NCBI GenBank assembly: GCA_001687465.1
Contig: LVLI01000329.1
Location: 1-64,000, forward strand
Direction: 5' to 3'
DNA from: Halocafeteria seosinensis
Lineage: Eukaryota; Sar; Bigyra; Bicosoecida
DNA: 64,000 nt
Shown here: positions 57,301 to 64,000 of the stretch, piece after piece
Numbering within the stretch: the first letter of the stretch is position 1
Layout: every line of letters begins with the position of its first letter
Program-made: the position numbers and the translations under genes
Notes under the pieces: generated by a model
What the model was told of the DNA's origin: nothing
Database searches by the model: none
Seen by the model: only the letters and a program-made list of their open reading frames with translations

Positions 57301-60300
57301 TTCTTGCGTCCCTCTGAATCTACGACTACATCTCCGGTGCTTACAATGGAACAGGTAAGTTTACATCATGTGCATTCGACACAACCTCAGCAGAGCAACA
57401 GAAATATGACTACACAGACCTTGAAGGAAATGGTAAGAAAATGTTTGCGAGAAGCGGAAGCAGCATTGCGAGAAATGATAGCTGCATATAACGGGATCGG
57501 AGGCTCCCTTCAATTGCTTGAGGACCCTCTCAAAGCACTTCAGAATTACCGCGACGCTATATACTATTCTCAAAGGAGAGGAAAGGAGCTGGGGCTTCGG
57601 ATTGACCCGTTGCAGTGGCTTCATACTTGCCACAACTGTAATAAGCTTCTCGGATCTATCGATGATTCGCTGATAGAAGACGACACCCCGGTACAATGCT
57701 GTAAACAGCTCTGGAAAGCATTGAGCGACAGCGAATACCAGGGCGTCGATAGTTTGAAAACCTTGATGGACAAGAAGTGTCGCGAGCTCGAATTGCAATA
57801 CCTGGGTAGGTTATACATGTGTAGTGCGGGCTTTGCTTGCTTCCTGAGGTCATAAAAGTCGGGGTGTCTCATATGCAGAGAGGGTTTCCTTCAATTTCCA
57901 AGCCACTTTTGATAGACTCCACGAATGTTCCACGTTAGAGTTCGGGCGGGGCAATGGTTTTGTCGAGAAGCTTCCAGAGAAATTGGGTGAGATCACCAAA
58001 GAACAACGGTCTCACTGCCTGGTCGAGGGACGCTGGTTGCCACGAGAATACAGTAATGCGCTAATACAAGAGTTTCTGCGGGAGCGCTTCAACATCTTTG
58101 ATGAGGAGCGCACAAGAGTACCACTGCAAGACTTCCCTCCAATGGTGGTTTCAGAAGCCTTAGAAAACTCTCACTACAGCTGCAGTTCCATCGAGACAAT
58201 GCAAGGTTTGATGCGTTCTGCGAATGAAACGGATGAGAGCATGGAGCCTTCTAAGGACGCTTTGCTCGTGCTGGTTACAGGGGCCAGTACTCGTTTAGAG
58301 GAGAACCGTGAAAAGTACGTGCTCCGTTTCAATGGTCTGCGGAATGTTCGGCTATATTCATCCCCTGTTATTTCCTCTTCAGATGCTGGAGGGCATTAAA
58401 ATCATGTCTACAGCCATCTCAGCAAGACATGCAACTCGCCGCTAACTGCAGGGTATGCAAGAATCATTTTGGGAGAACTGGGCCAGTAAGGTTTTGAATG
58501 CTGGTTTGCTCTTAATTCCACATGGACATTGAGCCGATGGCTGGGATGCTATGCAGACGTGCCCGTTGTGTTTGCATTTGGATGAGATTCAGTCTTTTGT
58601 TTCCGAAGTGTGGACTTTCCAGTCTTCCCGAATAAGCCTTAATGACAAGTCAAGAGGCAAGCAAGACAGAGAAAGACGAGCAGCACGCCAAGCCGAGGAT
58701 GCCGACGACGATCCTCAGCAAGCGGTAAAGGCTGCTCTTACCAGACGGAACCAGGATAAGCGAACTTCTGCGCCATTGTTCAAACTCCTTTCCCATATTG
58801 CATCTGATCCTTCTCTTCTGCCTCTTGAACAACGGAGACAGCTGTCACGTATTATTAAAGGGCTTCAGCAGGAAGCAGAAGTGTGTAGGAGTCTATATGA
58901 GCGGCAAAAGGACTTGCTGGACGCTCTAGATGAGCTGGATATGGCAAAAGTAACCCTGCAAGTAGTTCCTGAAACGTATAAACGGAAGGAGGAGGATAGA
59001 GTAAGTGGGATAAATATGACGTGCTGCGTTTCTCCCAATAGAGTCTCTTTGGTGGACTGCAGAACTTGCTGTATCGCTACGAAGTGTCTGCCAAATGCGA
59101 GGAAGTGAAGCAAGATCTTGCTGTTGCTGAACAAAAGTTATCGTCTCAGACGGGCCGCTTGTCATATCTGATGCGCGTTGGAAGAGAGGAAGGGCTAAAC
59201 CTCGATATTGACACAGACGGAAAAGTTACTGTAGGCAAGGCCAGTAATCATGCAGACCAAAATGCTAACAACGACTGTCCAGTTTGCCTGGAAACTCTAG
59301 CGGATGAAAAGATCTTGCTCCCCTGTGCTCATAGAGTTTGCCAAGGATGCATTGGAATGCTTATGTGTGGATCTCCAGGAATGTGTCTAGAAGACATAAA
59401 GCGCTCTCGAGCTGGCAAGTGCCCCCAGTGTCGTAAAAGATTCCAGAAGGATGACCTATTTCACATTGTATCGTCGTTGACCGGCGAAGGAGCAGACACA
59501 GAGCTGATCACCGACAGTGGTACCGACGTTCCTGAGCGTGGGGACGACGCCAAAGGTGATTCGTCCAGTCTGCACGCCACACCTGGTGAGAGATCATCTC
59601 AGCTGCTACCGCATTCTGTACAGCAATACACGGGCACCAAGATTGCTTCCATAGTATCTCACATTCTGAAGCTCCAAAGGTAAGAATAGTTAAGTGCTCG
59701 CGATTCTATCCATTGCTGAGCTCTCTCTTCTGGCCGCTGCAGACATTGGCCAGGCATCAAGGCCATCGTATTTTCTCAATGGGAGGTTTTACTGCGGATC
59801 TTAGAGCAGTCTTGTAAAGACATGGAAGTAGCTGCTATACGCGCTACAGCAGGTAATCTGCGGTACACATTGCCGTCATTTCAGGATGATCCGAGCATTT
59901 CAGTTCTGCTACTTCCGACGTCCTTAGGCAACCACGGCTTGAACATAACGGAAGCCAATCATGTATTCTTTGTCGAGCCTCCTCTTAATAAGGGCGTTGA
60001 GCACCAGGCCATTGGCAGAATTCATCGAATTGGACAACAAAAGGAATGCTTTGTTCATCACTTCATTGCTCACCGCACGGTGGAGGAAACTGTTCTCTCG
60101 ATGGTCAGCAGAACTTCAAATGTTGATAACTCTGATGCAAGTTCGTCCGGGCAAGAACGAAATGACAGTGCTAGTGCATCGTCTCTTGCACACTCTGTTC
60201 ATGGGCGCGACGAAGTTGGTCTTACGAGGAAAGATCTCCTTAATATTTTTGACGCGGCTTCCCATGAGTCAGGCTATACCGTGTCCTTCGACGAACAGCC

Positions 60301-60361
60301 CGCTTCGGAACCTGCGAGTGCTGCAGCAGCAGATGACACTGAATCCACTGAATTGTCCTGA
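54391..60361 (+). CDS. SHPRH: SHPRH-type SNF2 helicase / RING E3 ubiquitin ligase
   Basis: Predicted nuclear ubiquitin ligase; human SHPRH polyubiquitinates PCNA in damage tolerance. Six exons: 54391-57805, 57879-58314, 58383-58485, 58557-59000, 59063-59679 and 59743-60361; 1,877 residues. The SNF2 N-lobe has LRKYQLQAVAWMLGRE, Walker A GGGILADEMGLGKS (~461), an inserted zinc finger (CVCGASADTETQSLAWAQCDQCYSWQ...NLCVLC), and DESQMV (~776) in place of DEAH; SHPRH has DEAQ there. WCVSGTPL and SLMWRNTK follow. After a long helical insert with Cys pairs comes the RING (CPVCLETLADEKILLPCAHRVCQGCIG...CPQC, ~1538), then the C-lobe (GIKAIVFSQW, NHGLNITEANHVFFVEP, QAIGRIHRIGQ). No histone H1-like domain is obvious. 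I took the ATG at 54391. Confidence 0.94.
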
Positions 60362-60471
60362 TGAGGGGGATGGTATTGATGCAAAGTCAATATACTATAT
60401 TTAGTCATGAGCGTTAGCATTCTATCAATTTACGTACTCGATGTAGTGTAATGTAGCACCCTAGCTGAAAC

Positions 60472-62427
60472 ATGAAGCAGTTAGAGGAGCTACTACGCGT
60501 GCTGTTTGTCGGTCTGTTGGTCGCTACAGCCCATGCCGATTTTAGGAAAGGGTACGACAAGATCCTCCAAGAAAGCATGGAAATGCACCCCATCGAGCTG
60601 AGAGACATTGAAAGCAATGGTGTTGGGGACACAAAAATGCGCATGGCGGACGGGACACATTTCGTATGCCAAACTAAGAGCATTGCTGCACTGGCAGATG
60701 ACACTATGTCTCCAGGAACTGAAAACAACTTTGGAAATGATTTTTACGCACTAGACCGGATGGAGCAACTTCGATTTGTCCAAAGCAAACTTTCTGACGT
60801 CCTCAGAGGACGCTGTCTAACGTTGTTCAAGTAAGTGCATACAACGAAGTTCAAAACTCAGGGTACTGAATCGAGCACGAAGTCTGTTGAGCAACCAACA
60901 CTGTCCGCAGGGACTTTTGGAGCTATCAAGCCTGCCCTGGAGTGGAATCCAAACAGATGGTGTTCGATTGGGCAAGCAAACTAGTGACGACAGAAAATAG
61001 TTTGGGAAAATATGTGGGAGCCGCCTTGGGAAGAAACAAACTCATGGATCCAGCATTCAAGCTTCTTGCAAGTGATGAAAACTTGCAAAATTTTGATTCC
61101 CTTTACGAACTTCGGGAATTATTGAGAGAAAGACACACGTTTCTCCCCCAGAAATGGGAAGCGATCGATGATTCTTACATCTACATTGAACACTACGGAC
61201 GAGGACAGAATTGCGTCGACGAGGGCAAGGTTATCCATCGAAGCACTACCATAGAGTACCGATGCTGCTTGCCAAAATCCGGGGAACCTGTTTCGTTTAT
61301 TTCCATCGAGGAGCCGTCCACTTGTGTTTATCACGCGGTGATGTGCACGTTGTACATGTGCAACGTAACTTAAAACGGACGCGTTCCATCAAGACGGCTC
61401 TTGAGAAGTAATCTTGACTCTTTAAGTTCTGTTATGGAAGCTTCGCGTATACTAGAAACGCTCAAAGATGGTTGCTTTACTTTGCACGAATCTTGTAAGA
61501 ATTCATTTCAAATATTGATCGTAGAATCACGTTAGGCAATTAATTACGGTTGTTGCAGTCTGGATGTACGAACTATGTATTGGTGCATCGCTGGAGCAAA
61601 GCCACAACGAACTCAACCAATTTACGGAAGATGGGCAAACTGTCGTCGAGCAGCGCGAAACACTTAGATATAGCCTCGGGACGCTGCGTTCCCTTGTTGC
61701 GGAGGACCTCCTGGACATGAAGTTCAAGTTTGGGGGATTACTCTCTGATAATTATACGACGACACTTCCCAGTGGTCATCGGGTTGAGTACATGCGCAAC
61801 AAGCCCTACAGGATGGTTGGGGTGAGAACGGGACTCATGGTCAAGGAGGGATTGATAACAAACACTGATGACCCTACGCAAACTTATTTTGCAACGGTGA
61901 GTACCCAGGGTTCTTCCTAAGACTGCTTCCTCCATAAACCATCATAAGTGATGCAGGTTCTTACAAACGGAAGTGACTGCATGGATAGTACTTCCTCTGT
62001 AGGATTGACGAAGCCAAGAACCACGGAAGTGCGGTTCTATTGCACGCCATATAGAGTGTCAACAGCAGATACAGGGCGTATGGACATGCATGGATACGGA
62101 TTACAACCAAAGTCATCGAAACTGAACATTAATCGATTCACCACAGTAACTTCCAACGGCTACGCGTTTTTCAATGATTACGAGATTCCGGAAGTCACCT
62201 GGATAGGAGCGCTGCAAGAATTTCCTCATTCGCTCAACAGCGTAAAAGAAGGGCCTACCTGCCATTACCTTGCAAAATTCTCAACGCCAGTGTTATGCAA
62301 TCATCCCGCTTTTATGCAAGACGCTCCGATTCCTCCCTCCAGGGTACAGTGTGAAAATGGTGCCTACCGTTTCGGTGGCTGGTATGCACCATTTCCGCCT
62401 GGCATAAAAAACGATAATCCCCGTTGA
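60472..62427 (+). CDS. ERLEC1: Erlectin/OS-9-type ERAD lectin with two MRH domains
   Basis: ER-lumenal lectin that delivers misfolded glycoproteins to the ERAD ubiquitin ligase. The start MKQLEELLRVLFVGLLVATAHADF is a signal peptide. First MRH domain: GRCLTLFKDFWSYQACPG, IYIEHYGRGQNC, IEYRCC, IEEPSTCVYHAVMCTLYMC, with the six-Cys pattern and EPxxCxY. Second MRH: DGCFTLHESFWMYELCIG, NGSDC, TTEVRFYCTP and a cysteine-containing end (EGPTCHYLAKFSTPVLC). Two MRH domains point to erlectin (XTP3-B) rather than OS-9. Exons: 60472-60830, 60911-~61364, one ending at 61494, 61559-61896 and 61957-62427. The junction between exon 2 and the exon ending at 61494 could not be resolved in frame. No KDEL-like tail. 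It stops 15 bp before the convergent gene. Confidence 0.85.
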
Positions 62428-62442
62428 ACATCTAAGCACCCG

Positions 62443-64000
62443 TCATGTATTTTCAAAGAAACTTGATAAATGTTTCAGAAATTGGTGATGCTGAGAGTTA
62501 CTCTGAAGGAGCTCCTTCTCAAGGCTGCTCAAAGCCTTAGAAACTTCCTTCCTAACGTTCACTTCAGACAAATACGGGAGAACAGATACAGACTTTGTCA
62601 GCTCCATAAGTGAATCAGCTACATCTCCGGCGAACGAGCGGATGCTATGAAGTAAATCTGTGGTGCGGAGGGAAAACTACATGTCACCCACGACAGATAA
62701 GCGCAAATACTTGCACCTACCTGAATCTAACATGTCTACAGCGTCTTTAACCATTCGCAGTGACGCAAGTTGGACAAAACGCCTAGTCCAGCCTTCTAGA
62801 CGACCATCGATATGCCTGACTAACATTGACTCCCCTCTTAATGTTCCGTGAGCGGCTTTCTCCCTGTACTCTTCTAGCAAAGCAGAGAGCTCATATAACA
62901 TATCTACTCCAGACGAAAACTTCCTCGACACTGCGCACTCGCTTAGAACATGGGTTAGGGCGATGGATTTGTGTGGCGCCTGATGCATTTCTACTCCGAG
63001 GAGGGCGTGCCGACAAACATTTCTAACCCATATCTTTGCAAGGGAAGCAGCTCTTTCCACAAGAGCGGGGTCATCACTGTGGCTCATCGTGGCCAGCAGA
63101 GTGTGCAAACACGATTGCTCAAAGATCGCATGCCGCGTAAAGTAGCGAGAAGGTTGTCGATCAATCTCTCCTGCTTCTAGCTGATGCATCTCGGTTCGGT
63201 GGGACGAGTCAGCTGCGTTGATATCAGGGTGGTGCATAGCGCGTACCCATACCCATCGCAAGTGCTCGCAATAATTTTCATGCACACCCACAAACCGAGA
63301 TAAGGCGTGCTCTACCTGTTGATTTATACTTGCATCCCCGCTATCCACACCAGACTGATACGTCATTTTTTGTGCAAGGACCAAAGAGTCGTGTGCCTTT
63401 AACCGTCGCTTCCGAGAGTAAGACCAAACATGACGAGGTGGGAGGTGAATCAGCGACTGAAACTTGAGGAGGTTCAAACAAGAGCCGATGTCCATGGGAG
63501 TCTCTTGTAACGATGCTTCTATTTCCGGGTGCAGCGTTTCGGAAAGCTTTAAGCGTGCCATTTCATAGTAGCAATACTGAGGAACCAAACTTGAAACAAG
63601 TGGCCATCTTACGTATGCCCCAGTACCCGGAAGCGTCGTATTAGTCCTGGCTTGCTGCTTTAAATGACGAGGTAAAATCACATCCCCTTGAGGTAAATTT
63701 ATCGTGAAGACTCGTCCTGCCGCGCCCCACTTTCGCACCATTTCCTTGCGTTCCTTGTTAAACTCTTTCTTGCCATAAGGCCTAGATAAACGACCAAACC
63801 ACTCAAACGCCTCTCTTGCTTGCTCCAGCTCGCATATGGAGACTAGCGCTCGAATGACTCTTTGCCACCAGGCTGTCCAGACAATTTGGTTCCCTTCCCA
63901 AAATGCCAACTCGTATAGCCACAATAAAATCTGAAGGGCCTCTCGTGGTAACGGTAAAGGGCGGAACGGTTGATACCCAGTAGCCTTCCAGTTGTTTTCC
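62443..64000 (-). CDS. Helical-repeat protein, 5' part beyond the window
   Basis: Partial gene: the frame is open to the right edge, so the N-terminus is missing. Exons seen: 62721->64000 and 62443-62657, joined by a GTAGGT...CACAG intron; at least ~495 residues. The visible start reads ENNWKATGYQPFRPLPLPREALQILLWLYELAFW and continues with helical pairs (VWTAWWQRVIRALVSICELEQAREAFEWF) typical of PPR-like repeats, then a long helical C-terminal half ending DSLMELTKSVSVLPYLSEVNVRKEVSKAL. No catalytic motif. Probably organellar, by comparison with PPR proteins, but without the N-terminus targeting cannot be judged. Its stop is 15 bp from the erlectin stop. Confidence 0.6.

Overview
This is nuclear DNA from a compact, intron-containing eukaryote, most likely a unicellular protist or alga. 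Genes lie on both strands, usually 50-500 bp apart. Most are split by short GT-AG introns, mainly 40-120 nt with GTAAGT/GTACGT donors and (T/C)GCAG acceptors; the longest resolved introns are about 550 nt (S-adenosylmethionine synthetase) and 335 nt (proteasome alpha-7). Gene content is eukaryotic throughout: 20S proteasome, ESCRT-II, spliceosomal USP39, ERAD lectin, mitochondrial carboxylase and Fe-S assembly. There are no operons. I cannot name the lineage: the proteasome alpha-2 sequence looks plant- or stramenopile-like, but nothing in the window is decisive.

Layout. 1-1272: no gene recognised. 1273-2452 (+) proteasome alpha-2. 2500-3707 (-) nicotinamidase with an MDH1B-like N-terminal domain. 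4062-4897 (+) SNF8/VPS22. 4890-6647 (-) unknown coiled-coil membrane protein. 7628-7700 (-) tRNA with GAC anticodon. 8234-14457 (+) full-length ABCA transporter in 13 exons. 14613-16970 (-) AMBRA1-like WD40 protein. 16971-18640: nothing convincing. 18641-19972 (-) proteasome alpha-7. 20264-21811 (-) heptad-repeat protein of unknown function, possibly broken, containing an ambiguous base. 22517-24224 (-) S-adenosylmethionine synthetase. 24644-27391 (+) propionyl-CoA carboxylase alpha. 27464-29064 (-) AGC kinase. 29393-29934 (+) TMEM42-like. 29940-31266 (-) MRPL45/Tim44-like protein with a WW domain. 31711-33297 (-) LRR protein. 33467-34807 (+) PXMP4. 35295-37522 (+) GCNA-like protease. 37500-39274 (-) RUS/DUF647. 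39456-41585 (+) USP39. 41608-42536 (-) ISCA1. 43007-44633 (+) TMEM184. 44952-45881 (-) FAM210/DUF1279. 46435-49800 (+) large predicted mitochondrial helical protein. 49846-52859 (-) myotubularin. 53844-54232 (-) small predicted acylated protein. 54391-60361 (+) SHPRH. 60472-62427 (+) erlectin-type ERAD lectin. 62443->64000 (-) partial helical-repeat protein.

Themes. The genes are independent housekeeping functions: protein turnover (two proteasome subunits, SHPRH, AMBRA1-like, erlectin), membrane traffic and phosphoinositides (SNF8, myotubularin, ABCA, TMEM184), mitochondria and peroxisomes (PCCA, ISCA1, MRPL45-like, FAM210-like, PXMP4) and genome or RNA maintenance (GCNA, USP39). No dedicated multi-gene system stands out. 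The most unusual items are new domain combinations (MDH1B-N plus nicotinamidase, MRPL45-like plus WW, USP39 with an inserted SAP-like helical segment), a tRNA whose GAC anticodon sits in a Gly-like body, the heptad-repeat locus, the intronless Cys-Gln LRR protein, and a 106-residue predicted acylated protein. All exon boundaries below were read by eye. For most genes the summed exon lengths are a multiple of three; exceptions are stated in the entry.
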